From assembly GCA_018262455.1 (NCBI GenBank), contig JAGSPR010000037.1, positions 1-26,023 on the forward strand: a stretch of DNA of 26,023 nucleotides. The letters are read 5' to 3'. Under the pieces are notes generated by a model. That model saw only the letters and a program-made list of their open reading frames with translations. It made no database searches and was not told the origin of the DNA. The DNA is from Deltaproteobacteria bacterium. Its GTDB lineage: Bacteria > Myxococcota > Polyangia > Haliangiales > Haliangiaceae. Position 1 is the stretch's first letter, and every line of letters begins with the position of its first letter. Both the position numbers and the translations under genes were made by a program. Shown here piece after piece: positions 13,577 through 23,139 of this stretch.

Positions 13577-16357
13577 TTACTTGTCGACAGCATCATCGCG
13601 CGGCGAGGTCGGCTCGACCGGTCGCGGCGCCTTGCCCCAGTACCGGCGACCGTGACCCGACAGCTCCAGATCCATGCGCCCGACGAACGCGCCGACGCGG
13701 ATCCGGATCGCCTCGATCGGCCTTGGCAGCTTCGGGATCGGCGTGTCGGTGACCCCCCTGGCGACCTTCACGGTGATCGAGCGTAGCGGGGCGAAGTGGT
13801 GATCGAGGAGGTCGACCGTCACCTCCCCGAGCGGCTGCATGCTGTCGAGGTGCAACACGTTGGGCGCGAGCTTGGTCCTCGGCTGCTTGGGACCCAGGAC
13901 GCTATCGTCGTCCGAATGGGGCTTCGCCGGAGGCCGCAGGAACTCCATCGCGAGGTCGGGCTCGGCGGGGGCGCCGAACGTGTAGCTCGTGGCCCAGGGC
14001 GCGGTGCCCTCGACGCTCGCGGACGCCGCATCATCGAGCCGGTGATCGAGCGGGCCGGTATGCTGGTAGGCGCGTGCGACCGGGCCGACCATCACGCGCG
14101 GAGCGCCGCCGGTATCGACGACGAAGATGCCGAGGCGCGGCCCCTTCGCGCCGAGGTAGTGGATGCCCTGCTTGCCGTCGCGGTTGTACGTCGCGTAGTC
14201 GGCGATGAACGAGGCCTGCTTGAACGCGACGTCCTGGAACGGGAACAGATCGAGGTACCAGCCGTTGTAGACCGCGATCGGGAACGAGCCGTTGTAGTCC
14301 CACGCCGACGAATCGCGCCGCTCGACGATCATCGACAGGAACCGCTTCGCGCTCTCCGAGAGCGGGCGATTCGCGAGCTCTTCGCGCGACAGCGCCACCA
14401 GGACCTTCATCACTTGCTCGAGGCGCGTGAAGTACGCCTTGCCGTGCGTCTTGTGGTTCGGATCGAGCGAGGCGAACACCGCCTTGCCGCGGGCGGCATA
14501 CGCGGCGAGTGCCTGGTACGTCTCGAGCGCCGGCTCGACGTAGCCGTCCGGGATCTGGCAGCCGCCTTGATCATAGACCTGCGCCGCGATGAGCACGTGG
14601 TTGTGACGGAGCTGGCCGTACGCGGCGAGCGCGCTGTCGAGCCGCAGATCCTGGAACGGCTCGCCGTCCATGAACGCCGGCACCGCCCCTTGCGGCCGAT
14701 GCGAGAGCGCACGGATCGCCTCGAGCCAGTTGCCGTACAGATCATCTCCGATCGGTGCGTGGATCATCTGGTCGCGCGCGGTCCGTAGCCGTTGCTTCGT
14801 GGCCGCGTCGGGGTTGCGGACGTACGCGAGGCCGCGATCGTGACCGAGCATGTAGCCGACCTCGGCCGCTTGCAGGTCGGGACCCCGCTCGTTCGTCAAC
14901 GTGCCGAGCGCGATGGTGTCGGCGGTGACCCGCGGGCCGATCATCGTCGCGATCACCGGAAGGTGCTCGACGTTCGGCATCGGGTAGATGTTGACCGTGC
15001 GCTGGTACGCCTCGCCGATCGCGTCGCGTAGCCGAGCCGCCGCCTCCGGATCCCGGAGGTTCGTGATCTTCGCCTTCGCGCGCAGCTTCGGCAGGTCCAC
15101 GAACGGGACATCATCCCGCTTGCCGGCGAACGCGGTCCACGCCTGATCCATCGCGTCGATGTCGCGGATCGCGCGGCTGCGCTCCGCGAGATCTTGGAGC
15201 GCGAGCGCGACCACGGCCTCGCGCGGGGTCTCGGTGGGATCCGGCTGGTAGCCGGGCTGTGAGCTGCGCGAGTCGCGCGAGACCAGGTTGAACTCGGTCC
15301 GCGACAGCCACATCGCGGCGCGGAAGTAGCGCTCGAGATCGCCGTCTCCGGCGTAGTGACCGCGCGGCGTGTACTGGCTGGCGTCGAACGAGCGCTTGCG
15401 CCCGAACAGCTCGATCTCGATCAGCGGGCCGGCCGCGAGGATCGTGCGGACGAGCTTCTGCGCGGCGACGTCGACCTTGCCGAGCTCGCTGGGAACCTCG
15501 TTGCAGCATGACTGCTGGGTGTCGCGGGTCAGCAGGTTGCGCGCGACCGTGAGGTAGAGATCGAGATCGTTGGCGACGTCGTCCGGATAGCTCTTGGCCG
15601 CGACTGCCAGCGCGCAGTGCATCGCGCCGAGCGTGGCATCGAGGTGCGCCAGGAGGCGGCGCTTCTCGAGCGAGGCCACGAGCTGGTCGTGCGAAGCGTA
15701 GATCGCGTGGAGGATCGAGTCTGCGGTCACGTACACCGGGAGCTCGCCGCGATGGATGTCGGAGTACGCCGTCGTGTAGTCGTCGTAGGACAGCCGCGCC
15801 GGGACGACGAAGCCGTCGCGCACGAGCTGGCTCTCTTCGTCCGCGCTGAGCGCCAGCGTCGTCCGCACGAGGTCGCGAAACCCGAGCGCGCGCTTGCGAT
15901 CCCACGCTTTCGACGTCGCCGCCGGTGGCGGAGCCGGCGCCCTCAGGATCGCGGTCTCGAGGTCGTCGCGCGTGCGTACGTCGCACACGCCCTCGTGCGG
16001 CCTTTTCGCATCGAGCTCTGCGGTCTTCTCGTCGAGCGTACGTCCGCCGTCGCCGTCGCCGCCTCCGCCCAGGTCGACATCCTGGTCAGACGTGCTGACC
16101 TCGTCCTCCTCGGTATACGACGTGTAGTTCGGCCACACCGTCTTCTTGCAGCGATGGGCCTTCCACGGCTCGATCGCGGGCTCCGGCGCGGGTTCCGGCG
16201 CGGGCGGGTCGGCGTGGGCAACGGACGCCGCGGGTGCGCCGGGTGGACGTGGGGTGGGCTGCACCGGCGCGACGGGTCGTGGCGCCTCGGAGCGTGATGG
16301 TGACGAGCAGGCCGAAGCCATGACCAGGAGAGCCAGGTGGAGATCTCGCACCCGCAT
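13577..16357 (-). CDS. DUF3160-type lipoprotein
   Basis: A 926-residue protein with a lipoprotein signal (MRVRDLHLALLVMASAC), a Pro/Ala-rich linker (about 20-65) and an acidic Gly-Asp segment (about 92-104). The body is largely helical. VYVTADSILHAIYASHDQL (about 207-225) matches the start motif of DUF3160 proteins, and MVGPVARAYQH (about 755-765) matches a conserved late motif. The last ~120 residues look like a separate beta-rich domain. DUF3160 proteins are large exported proteins of unknown function common in delta-proteobacteria and some archaea. CCNE and GGCQIP supply several Cys. The start is an ATG without a clear Shine-Dalgarno site, but the signal peptide follows at once. It diverges from the next lipoprotein across 254 bases, in which I see no gene. 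Confidence 0.85.
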   Translation of the reverse strand: MRVRDLHLALLVMASACSSPSRSEAPRPVAPVQPTPRPPGAPAASVAHADPPAPEPAPEPAIEPWKAHRCKKTVWPNYTSYTEEDEVSTSDQDVDLGGGGDGDGGRTLDEKTAELDAKRPHEGVCDVRTRDDLETAILRAPAPPPAATSKAWDRKRALGFRDLVRTTLALSADEESQLVRDGFVVPARLSYDDYTTAYSDIHRGELPVYVTADSILHAIYASHDQLVASLEKRRLLAHLDATLGAMHCALAVAAKSYPDDVANDLDLYLTVARNLLTRDTQQSCCNEVPSELGKVDVAAQKLVRTILAAGPLIEIELFGRKRSFDASQYTPRGHYAGDGDLERYFRAAMWLSRTEFNLVSRDSRSSQPGYQPDPTETPREAVVALALQDLAERSRAIRDIDAMDQAWTAFAGKRDDVPFVDLPKLRAKAKITNLRDPEAAARLRDAIGEAYQRTVNIYPMPNVEHLPVIATMIGPRVTADTIALGTLTNERGPDLQAAEVGYMLGHDRGLAYVRNPDAATKQRLRTARDQMIHAPIGDDLYGNWLEAIRALSHRPQGAVPAFMDGEPFQDLRLDSALAAYGQLRHNHVLIAAQVYDQGGCQIPDGYVEPALETYQALAAYAARGKAVFASLDPNHKTHGKAYFTRLEQVMKVLVALSREELANRPLSESAKRFLSMIVERRDSSAWDYNGSFPIAVYNGWYLDLFPFQDVAFKQASFIADYATYNRDGKQGIHYLGAKGPRLGIFVVDTGGAPRVMVGPVARAYQHTGPLDHRLDDAASASVEGTAPWATSYTFGAPAEPDLAMEFLRPPAKPHSDDDSVLGPKQPRTKLAPNVLHLDSMQPLGEVTVDLLDHHFAPLRSITVKVARGVTDTPIPKLPRPIEAIRIRVGAFVGRMDLELSGHGRRYWGKAPRPVEPTSPRDDAVDK

Positions 16358-16611
16358 CTGACTGCTTCGGCCGCGCCGACCTTGGACGCCACGTGGTTGA
16401 AAGTTCTACGATCTTTGCGTCGAACGCGCTGCAACCGCGCGGCTAGTCGGGTGTCGGCGCTGCGTCGACAGCGCGCAGCGCATCACGTCCAAGCAGGTGG
16501 CACCCGCGACATTGCCGTCGCGGAACGGCCACGACGGACGCCCTCGCATGAGCCAAGCCGCGGAGATCCCTGGGCCGCCTCTGGCACGATGGCTGCCTGG
16601 GTGGGGGCCGT

Positions 16612-17643
16612 ATGAGGTTCCCCTATCTCGCGCTGCTCTCGATCCCGCTCGTCGGTTGCACCGGTGGCGAACGCGCCCGGACCAATGCCTGTCCCGCGAA
16701 CGAGCAGTGCTCGTCCGCCACCCCGTTCGGCCTGCACTTCATCGGCGACGAGATCACCGGGGTCTTCGAATCGAACTTCGCCGGCCCGCCGCCGACCGCC
16801 GTCGGCGGCACCCAGGCGGTCGAGCTGCAGTACGACCGCAACGGCGACCAGGGGTTGGTCCCGCTGGACCTGCCGTACCTCACCGACGACGACGGCGGCC
16901 TGGGCGTCGTCGTCGATCACACCGGCGGCCCCGTCGTCACCTTGCGCGGCGCGGGCAACGGCTCCAACTACCTCCGCATCCTCGATCCAGACGACGGCAC
17001 GCTCTACGATCGCAAGCAGCTCGCCGGCGTGGCGATCCAGTCGATCGCGCTGGCGCCGACCAACCTCAACTCCACCGTACCGGCCGGCATCGACCTCGCG
17101 TGGGTGCCCGGCGAGCCGATCGGCATCGCCTTGATCGGCGAGGCCCAGCGGCTGGTCGATGACTCGATGCAGCTCGCGATGCCCACCGGTGAGCGCATCG
17201 CGTGGGACCAGATGTATCCAGCCGACGAGACCGTCGGCACCTACTCGCTCTCGGTCACCGCCGGTGATCGGCCGGCGACGAGCTTCGACGTCGTGATCGT
17301 CGACCATGCCGACGCCGTCGCCGCGATCGAACCGCCGTCCGCGATCGCGCCAGGTACGACCACCGAGCTGTGCTTCGCGCCGACCTCCGCGGGACGATTC
17401 ATCGTCGGGCTGACCTGGATGATTCAGGTCGGCGACGATCTGCCCATCGAGACGAAGTCCAACTGCGTCTACGTGTCGGCCCCGAACAACGCCAGCACGC
17501 TGACCGTGCAGGCCAGCGCAGGTGGTCAGTCGACGACGATCACGCTTCCGGTGGCCGCGCCGGCTTCCGCTGCAACTGCGACCGCGTCGCCTCCCCATGG
17601 AGCGACGGCGAGCTCGACCGCAGGCGAGCGCGCGGCGCGGTGA
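16612..17643 (+). CDS. Lipoprotein with beta-rich domains, unknown function
   Basis: The 343-residue product begins with MRFPYLALLSIPLVGCTGG, a short but good lipoprotein signal directly after the ATG, preceded by a weak GGTGGGGG site. Two Cys near the N-terminus (NACPANEQCSS) are followed by about 270 residues of alternating short strands. Examples are GDEITGVFESNF, GTYSLSVTAGDRPATSFDVVIV and TTELCFAPTSAGRFIVGLTW. The final part of the last example resembles immunoglobulin-like or CARDB-like modules in bacterial surface proteins. The C-terminus is a low-complexity Ala/Thr/Ser tail. No catalytic motif is visible. It converges on the next gene with a 21-base gap. Confidence 0.8.
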   Translation: MRFPYLALLSIPLVGCTGGERARTNACPANEQCSSATPFGLHFIGDEITGVFESNFAGPPPTAVGGTQAVELQYDRNGDQGLVPLDLPYLTDDDGGLGVVVDHTGGPVVTLRGAGNGSNYLRILDPDDGTLYDRKQLAGVAIQSIALAPTNLNSTVPAGIDLAWVPGEPIGIALIGEAQRLVDDSMQLAMPTGERIAWDQMYPADETVGTYSLSVTAGDRPATSFDVVIVDHADAVAAIEPPSAIAPGTTTELCFAPTSAGRFIVGLTWMIQVGDDLPIETKSNCVYVSAPNNASTLTVQASAGGQSTTITLPVAAPASAATATASPPHGATASSTAGERAAR

Positions 17644-17664
17644 GCGAGCAGGCGGGGGGCGACC

Positions 17665-18597
17665 TTACAGCTTCTCGTACGCGCTGATGTTGGTGTAGGT
17701 GCCTGCCAGGTCGAAGCGGCGCTTCGCGTACGGGCCGATCGGCTGTCTCGCCTCCATGTAGTGAGTCAGGTTGGCGTGGACGATCTGCCCGGTCGCGGGC
17801 AGCGCCTCGATGACGAGCGCCGGGATGACCTGGTGCCCGTCGGTCTCGGGGAAGCACAAGAACAGCGGCCGGTTCGGCGTCGTCGTCGTGTCGACGAACA
17901 ACGTGTAGTTGAAGTGGGTACGCTTCGTGTGGCTGTGGCCATCGACACCGAAGTCGTTGGGCGGTGGTGTCCACGCAAGCTCGAGATCCTGGTGATCGGT
18001 GATCGCGACGGTCGCGGCGCCACCGATCCCGAGCGGCGCCGTGTACGCCGCTGGCAGGTGATACGTCACCGGCGAATCCTCTCCGAGATCGAACGCGTAG
18101 TCGGCGTCCGGCGTGGACATGGCGGCCGTGAGCGCGACGTCGGTGGGACGGCCGCCGTACGTGGCGCCGTTCAACGCGCGAAACGTCGAGCTGACGACCA
18201 TGTCCTGGGTGCCGTGCTCGGGGAGGGTCAGCGCGCCCGTGATCCCGGGGCCGCTCAGCGACCGCGTGGTCAGCGGAACGAACGTGACGTTCGCGAGCGG
18301 CGCGAACGGCCACGTCGGGGTCGTTCGCTCGTCGACGCAGTTGCCCCACGCGCCACGTCCACCCTCCGCGGGCGCCGGGAACTCCGCGCTCGCCAGATCG
18401 GCAGACTCGAACTGATACGCGACCAGCCAGGTCTCCTCGGGCAGGCCGAGCCGCTGGACGTGCTCGTGGCGAATCTCGCCACCCTCGGGGAGACTGCCAC
18501 CCGGCTGGCCACCGGAGAGACCACCAGGATTGGCATCGATGGGCTCGTCGCTACAGCTCGCAGCTCCACACAGCAGCACCAGCGTCAGGCTCTTCAT
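17665..18597 (-). CDS. Lipoprotein of unknown function
   Basis: The product is 310 residues from the ATG at 18597, chosen because a GAGG (18604-18607) precedes it at good spacing and the signal peptide MKSLTLVLLCGAASC begins there; the frame is open to 18660. A Gly/Pro-rich linker follows the acylated Cys. The rest is probably beta-sandwich-like, with VTYHLPAAYTAP, DHQDLELAWTPP and a closing TGTYTNISAYEKL-like strand (AGTYTNISAYEKL). There is a His-rich stretch (DGHSHTKRTHFNYTLF) that could bind a metal, which is speculation. There are few Cys. No family is recognised. It converges on the preceding lipoprotein and diverges from the next. Confidence 0.78.
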   Translation of the reverse strand: MKSLTLVLLCGAASCSDEPIDANPGGLSGGQPGGSLPEGGEIRHEHVQRLGLPEETWLVAYQFESADLASAEFPAPAEGGRGAWGNCVDERTTPTWPFAPLANVTFVPLTTRSLSGPGITGALTLPEHGTQDMVVSSTFRALNGATYGGRPTDVALTAAMSTPDADYAFDLGEDSPVTYHLPAAYTAPLGIGGAATVAITDHQDLELAWTPPPNDFGVDGHSHTKRTHFNYTLFVDTTTTPNRPLFLCFPETDGHQVIPALVIEALPATGQIVHANLTHYMEARQPIGPYAKRRFDLAGTYTNISAYEKL

Positions 18598-18805
18598 GGT
18601 CGTCCTCGCGAGTAGGTCAGTAGTTAGCGATTCATGTTCGCACGACCCCACGAACAACACGATCTACCGACAATCCCTTGACCGCGTTCCTGCGTGACAC
18701 GTGACATGGCCCACAGCGATGAACGGTCCTCGCGCAGAGAGGGTGGATGTCGTCAGGATCCTGCATGCGCCTTACATGGAGCTGCCTCCTGCCGGTGCAT
18801 GGTAT

Positions 18806-18809
18806 GGAG
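18806..18809 (+). promoter_or_regulatory. Shine-Dalgarno site deciding a lipoprotein start
   Basis: GGAG lies five bases before the ATG at 18815. It supports that internal start over the longer open frame from 18701. Confidence 0.6.
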
Positions 18810-18814
18810 ATCCG

Positions 18815-19300
18815 ATGACTCGAGCTCTGCTCATCGTCCTTTTCGTCGCGGCTGCATGCAGCTCCCAGAAGTCAGACACCGCACCGCCCACGGCCAACCC
18901 GCCATCCGCGTGTGCCGGGCAGGCGAGCGAGCTGCGGAGCTACCTGACCCGCGTGCTCGATCCAGCGCAGCAGGTTGCGGCGCCGTGGCCCACCGGCGAT
19001 GCCGAATTCGATGCCGAGCTTCCCAAGCTTCGCGACACCGCGCGCGAGCTTGCCAAGCCCGCCGATCCCTCCAAGCCCGTCGCGAAGCTGACCGAGGGCG
19101 TGAAGCCCGGCCGGCTCGAGGCCGAGCTCGCGAGCTGCCCGGCCGCGACGGCACAACTCGGCAAGGTCAGCGAGGCGAGCCCCGATCGCAGGGCGGCGAC
19201 CTTCGTCGAGCTTGCCGATGCGATCGCGACGTGCGATTGCCGACCGAGCATCCCGCGCGTCAAGGCACTCGTGTATCTGATGCAGCGCGGACCCGACTGA
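18815..19300 (+). CDS. Small lipoprotein, mostly helical, unknown function
   Basis: The product has 161 residues. MTRALLIVLFVAAAC is a lipoprotein signal with a lipobox AAAC. The mature part is mainly helical: CAGQASELRSYLTRVLD, then PKLRDTARELAKP, then ATFVELADAIATCDC near the end. Five further Cys-containing spots (for example SACAGQ, ASCPAAT and CDCRPSIPRV) suggest disulfides. No family is recognised. The frame extends back to 18701, but the signal peptide and a good ribosome binding site mark 18815. It converges on the Tat-signal protein gene with 15 bases between stops, so both must share or lack a terminator in a very short space. Confidence 0.78.
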   Translation: MTRALLIVLFVAAACSSQKSDTAPPTANPPSACAGQASELRSYLTRVLDPAQQVAAPWPTGDAEFDAELPKLRDTARELAKPADPSKPVAKLTEGVKPGRLEAELASCPAATAQLGKVSEASPDRRAATFVELADAIATCDCRPSIPRVKALVYLMQRGPD

Positions 19301-19315
19301 GGGCGGAGCTGCGCG

Positions 19316-20191
19316 CTATTCGACGCGGACCTGGACGGCGCCCTGAAGCGGAAGGTCCCAGGCCTCGGACACGCGACGCGCGAACGTCTCGCCGGGCACT
19401 GCCTCGGCGTGGAATGTACAGGCAACGTCGTACGTGCCTGGTCGATCGATGTTCGCGAATGCCCGGAGGTCTGCGGCAAGCATGAAGGCCTCGCCGGGTG
19501 CGAGCGTACGCAGGCCCATCGGGCCGGTGAAGGTCAGTTGCACGGCGGGGAGCGCGACCTGATCCCGGGTGACCGCGAACGCGAACGAGCTCGCGAGCGG
19601 ACCGAACGTGATCGTGGCGGGGCGAGCGCCAGCGTTCTTGATCTCGACCTCGATCTCGATCGGAGCTCCGAGCTTGGGGGGCGGCTGGACGACGCGCCAG
19701 CGGCCGATCACGCCCTCCCCATGGCGGACGCGGTCGCGGCGCGGCAGCTTCGAGGCCGCAGCCAGCACGTCGGCGAGTGCGCGATCGACGGTGAACCACG
19801 CGGTGGTCTTGCGGAGATCATAGGTCGTGCCGCTCGCACGCATCGGCAAGCCCATCGTGTCGATCATCCACGCCTCGCCCTTCACGGTGTCCAGGAGCTC
19901 GACCTCGATCACGTACTGGTCGTTCGCGTTCGAGCGCGAGTCGATGCTGATGACGCGCGAGCGGACGAGCCGCCTCAGCGCGACACGATCTCCGCTCGCC
20001 GCCGGGACGACGGTACGACCCGATGGCGCGACGCCGTCGAGCCGTTCCTTGCCGCGCCAGACCGACGAGACGAAGTCACCGTCGTACACGCGACCCACCT
20101 CGACGGAAATCGGGCTCGCACCCGCACCGCGTGCGTGCAGGATGATCGGCATCGCGAGCATGCAACCGAGTACCTGCCTGCGCGTTGGCAT
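19316..20191 (-). CDS. Exported protein with Tat-type signal, unknown function
   Basis: The product is 291 residues from the ATG at 20191. The N-terminus MPTRRQVLGCMLAMPIIL has a twin-arginine motif (TRRQVLG) followed by a hydrophobic core and AGAS, so Tat export of a folded protein is likely. GGAG lies four bases upstream. The mature protein appears to have two beta-rich parts. The first holds VEVGRVYDGDFVSSVWRGKE and a region on a quantity that is conditionally set (VIEVELLDTVKGEAWMIDTM). The second is immunoglobulin-like (APIEIEVEIKNAGARPATIT to PGTYDVACTFHAEA). No cofactor-binding site is evident. It lies 59 bases downstream of the kinase gene on the same strand, so it is probably co-transcribed and may act with the kinase's periplasmic portion. 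The open frame continues upstream to 21508, but that part lies antiparallel in frame to the kinase and is not real. Confidence 0.78.
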   Translation of the reverse strand: MPTRRQVLGCMLAMPIILHARGAGASPISVEVGRVYDGDFVSSVWRGKERLDGVAPSGRTVVPAASGDRVALRRLVRSRVISIDSRSNANDQYVIEVELLDTVKGEAWMIDTMGLPMRASGTTYDLRKTTAWFTVDRALADVLAAASKLPRRDRVRHGEGVIGRWRVVQPPPKLGAPIEIEVEIKNAGARPATITFGPLASSFAFAVTRDQVALPAVQLTFTGPMGLRTLAPGEAFMLAADLRAFANIDRPGTYDVACTFHAEAVPGETFARRVSEAWDLPLQGAVQVRVE

Positions 20192-20250
20192 GGCTCTCCA
20201 ACGTGCGCTCCCGGCCGTTGGTCTGCCTGACCTGGCTGGTCGTGGTGAAA

Positions 20251-23139
20251 TCACTTCCCGAGCTTGCGCATCGGGAGCACGTCGAGCGTCACGAACGTCT
20301 GATCGACGCCGACGTGCGCGCATACGACCTCGAGACTCGACATCGCCTTGCCGTAATCTCCGAGCGACACGCCCGCGAACTGCTGCTTCGCGAAGCCCAG
20401 CCCGCACGCGACGAGCTTGCCGTCGGGGCGATCGGGCACCGTGACGAGCATGTCGTCGGGATGCAGCTTCTCGGTGAGGTCGGCGGGGGGATGCTGGAGA
20501 TCGGCCACAGGGGCAAACAGGCCGCTCTTGACAGGATGGGCTCTGCTCAGCAACGAGCTCAGCGTCGGGTGCGGACCCGGATCGAGCTCCCGGAATAGCC
20601 AGATCAGGGCGCCATCGGGGGGCGTGATGTCGGTGCTGCGCGCGATCACGTGCAGGCGTGTCTGCGTCACCGCGAGCTCGAGGTTCGCGACGCGCTCGCT
20701 GGCGACCACGAGGGGTTGCGGGTGGCCCCCCGCCTCGTAGCTCCCGATCGGCGCGACGCCGATCGAGATCTTGCCGCGCGGCACCCCATCGAGGCGGAAC
20801 GTCCCGTCGGCGAGGATGGGCGCGACCATCACCGCGGGCGCGACGGCCTCGCCACGCACGACGATCCACAGCCCGATCGCCGGGGTCGCGCCGAGCGTGA
20901 CCTTGCCTTCGAGCTGGCTCGTCGGGCGCACGACCAGGTGCACGTGAGGCGCGACCGCGACGGTGGGGGAGCGCAGCGCGCCGGCCTGCGCCGCGATGTA
21001 GTTGTGCGCGCCCGCGACCGTGAACTTGCCGTCGCGGTCGCTGCGTACCCTCACCCCGAGGAGCGTGCGCGAGGACGCGATCGTGGCCGCGTCGCCAACC
21101 AGCATCACCGCGGCCACGACCTCGGCGTTCGCCACCGGAGCGCCCGCTTCGTCGACCACCTCGCCGACGATATCGATCGGGGGGGCTACCGGTTGCGGCG
21201 GAGTGAAGTTGTAGAGCACGCCGCGCGCGCGCAGCGCCGCGAGCTCGGCGTTGGCACCCGCAACATCGCCGAGCCGCCAGCGCAGGTCGAGCGCGTCCTC
21301 TTCGAACGGTGTCTGCTTGGGGCCGAGCGCGCGCGCGGTCGGCAACCACCGCGCGTACAGCTCCTGAGCGCGCGTGACGTCCTCGGCGCGCCCTCGCGCG
21401 AGCAGGCCGTGGATCAGCGAGCGCACGATCCGGATCTGCGTGCGCGTGCGCCGGCGATGGCCGGCGAGCTCGATTGCACGCGCGTAGCTCGCCGAGGCCG
21501 CGTCCCACTGCTCCGCAGTGACCGCGTGTCCAGCTCGGAGCCCCTCGAGGAGCGCTCGCAGGTCGTCCTGCGGGAACGTCGCGATCGCGGCCTCGGCGGC
21601 GGCGACATTGCTCGGGCTCCAGCGCCAGGACCTGCCGATCGCGACCTCGGCCTTGATCGGATCGTCCTCACAGCGCGCGGCCAGCTCGGCGAGCGCGTCC
21701 ATGTCGCGAACCACGCTGCCGGCATTGGCCGGGACGTCGCGCTCGTCCATGGCCTCGAGGCGCGCCATGATCGCGAGCATGCGCGCGCATGGCGACGTGG
21801 CAAGCTCGGCGAGCGCGAGCTCGTCGCGGCTCGGCGGTGGCTCGCCGACGAGCGCGTGCTGGCGCAGCGTGAACCCCGCCAACAGGTCCGGCGTGATCTG
21901 AGCGAGCCGCGGCGGCGACGGACGATCGCAGAGCGCGGGATCGACGAGCGCCACACCCAGCGCGTCCGCGTCGATCCGGCCGCGATCGGCGAGCGCGGCG
22001 GTGACGGTGCTGTCGAGGCGCGCCAGCGCGGCGTCGAGACACGCCAGCTTCGCGGAGCGCTCGCCGGTGGTCGCGGTGCAGACCCGCGGCCGCAGCGCCC
22101 GCCACGTCGCGAGGTCGTTGCCGACGAGCTCGGCCGCGCCCGGGTCGCGCGCCGCGAGTGCCGCCGCCCGCGCGCCCGACCACACGATCCCCGGATCGAG
22201 GGCGGGTGGCGAGCAGTCGCTGGCGGGCTCTTGCCGCGTGACGATCACGAGCGCGGCGATCGCCACGGCCGCGACCAGGCTCGCACCGGCGACGATCCAT
22301 CGCCGCCGTCGCCCGGCATGGCGAACCAGCGCCGCGAGCAGCACATCCATGCTGGCCCAGCGCTGCGCCGGCCCACCGAGCACGCCCGTGCGCAACTCGT
22401 CGACCGTCGTGCCTCGATACGGCCGCTCCCCGGCCAGCGCTTCCCACAGGGCGACGCAGAACGCGAACTGATCGGTCGCCGGCGTCACGGCGCCGCCGGT
22501 CCACTGCTCGGGTGCCATGTACGCCGGCGTGCCGAGCAACGCGCCGGTCTGGGTGCGCGTGGTCGTCCCCGTGCTGGCCTCTGCAGCCGGAGGCGCAGCC
22601 ACGTCGCCGCCCGCCTCGCGTGCGAGGCCGAAATCGGTCACCACGATGTCGCCGGCGCGGCCGCGCAGCACGTTACCCGGCTTGAAGTCGCGGTGGACGA
22701 TCCCGGCAGCGTGGGCGGCAGCGAGCCCGCGGCCGGCGGCGATGAACGCGGCCAGGATCTGGCGTGGTCGCGGCGCGCTATCGCGCAGCCACGAGCCAAG
22801 CGTCCCGCCCTCGAACAGCTCCATCGCGATGAAGTCGTGGCCGTCGGCCGTGCCGACGTCGAACACGGTGATCACGTGCGGATGAGACAGCTTCGCCATC
22901 GAGCGCGCTTCGCGGAGCAGCCGCGCGCGTGCGTCCGTACTGCCGGCGTCGCGCAGCACCTTGAGCGCGATCTTGCGCTCGAGCTCCGGATCGAACGCGG
23001 CGTGGACCACGCCCATGCCGCCCTCTCCGAGCACCGCCTCGAGCCGGTAGCGCCCGAACGTCGTGCGTGGCGCTGCGGCACGCGACGACGGTGTCGCCGG
23101 CGCGGTCGCGGTCTGCGCGAGCTCGTCGTCCAGGGGCAT
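20251..23139 (-). CDS. Transmembrane Ser/Thr protein kinase with periplasmic helical and beta-rich domains
   Basis: The 962-residue protein has an N-terminal Hanks-type kinase domain (about 30-265): GEGGMGVV nucleotide loop (38-45), Lys60, helix-C Glu77, HRDFKPGN with Asp151, DFG Asp169 and GTPAYMAPEQ. The catalytic residues are complete. However, near residue 255 the chain passes directly from DELRTGVLGG to PAQRWASMD, leaving out the alpha-G/H segment that normally lies between. A membrane helix follows at about 281-300. The periplasmic part has a helical, TPR-like region (to about 645), then a carboxypeptidase-regulatory-like beta-domain (IDIVGEVVDEAGAPVANAEV, about 654-740) and further strands. 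Such kinases phosphorylate cytoplasmic proteins in response to envelope signals; the target is unknown. A short AGGA precedes the ATG. The Tat-signal gene follows downstream. Confidence 0.88.
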   Translation of the reverse strand: MPLDDELAQTATAPATPSSRAAAPRTTFGRYRLEAVLGEGGMGVVHAAFDPELERKIALKVLRDAGSTDARARLLREARSMAKLSHPHVITVFDVGTADGHDFIAMELFEGGTLGSWLRDSAPRPRQILAAFIAAGRGLAAAHAAGIVHRDFKPGNVLRGRAGDIVVTDFGLAREAGGDVAAPPAAEASTGTTTRTQTGALLGTPAYMAPEQWTGGAVTPATDQFAFCVALWEALAGERPYRGTTVDELRTGVLGGPAQRWASMDVLLAALVRHAGRRRRWIVAGASLVAAVAIAALVIVTRQEPASDCSPPALDPGIVWSGARAAALAARDPGAAELVGNDLATWRALRPRVCTATTGERSAKLACLDAALARLDSTVTAALADRGRIDADALGVALVDPALCDRPSPPRLAQITPDLLAGFTLRQHALVGEPPPSRDELALAELATSPCARMLAIMARLEAMDERDVPANAGSVVRDMDALAELAARCEDDPIKAEVAIGRSWRWSPSNVAAAEAAIATFPQDDLRALLEGLRAGHAVTAEQWDAASASYARAIELAGHRRRTRTQIRIVRSLIHGLLARGRAEDVTRAQELYARWLPTARALGPKQTPFEEDALDLRWRLGDVAGANAELAALRARGVLYNFTPPQPVAPPIDIVGEVVDEAGAPVANAEVVAAVMLVGDAATIASSRTLLGVRVRSDRDGKFTVAGAHNYIAAQAGALRSPTVAVAPHVHLVVRPTSQLEGKVTLGATPAIGLWIVVRGEAVAPAVMVAPILADGTFRLDGVPRGKISIGVAPIGSYEAGGHPQPLVVASERVANLELAVTQTRLHVIARSTDITPPDGALIWLFRELDPGPHPTLSSLLSRAHPVKSGLFAPVADLQHPPADLTEKLHPDDMLVTVPDRPDGKLVACGLGFAKQQFAGVSLGDYGKAMSSLEVVCAHVGVDQTFVTLDVLPMRKLGK

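Noticed and set aside
20192..21508. Upstream extension of the Tat-signal protein frame
   Set aside because: It overlaps the kinase gene in another frame on the same strand, is Arg-rich, and the Tat signal with its own ribosome binding site marks the start at 20191.
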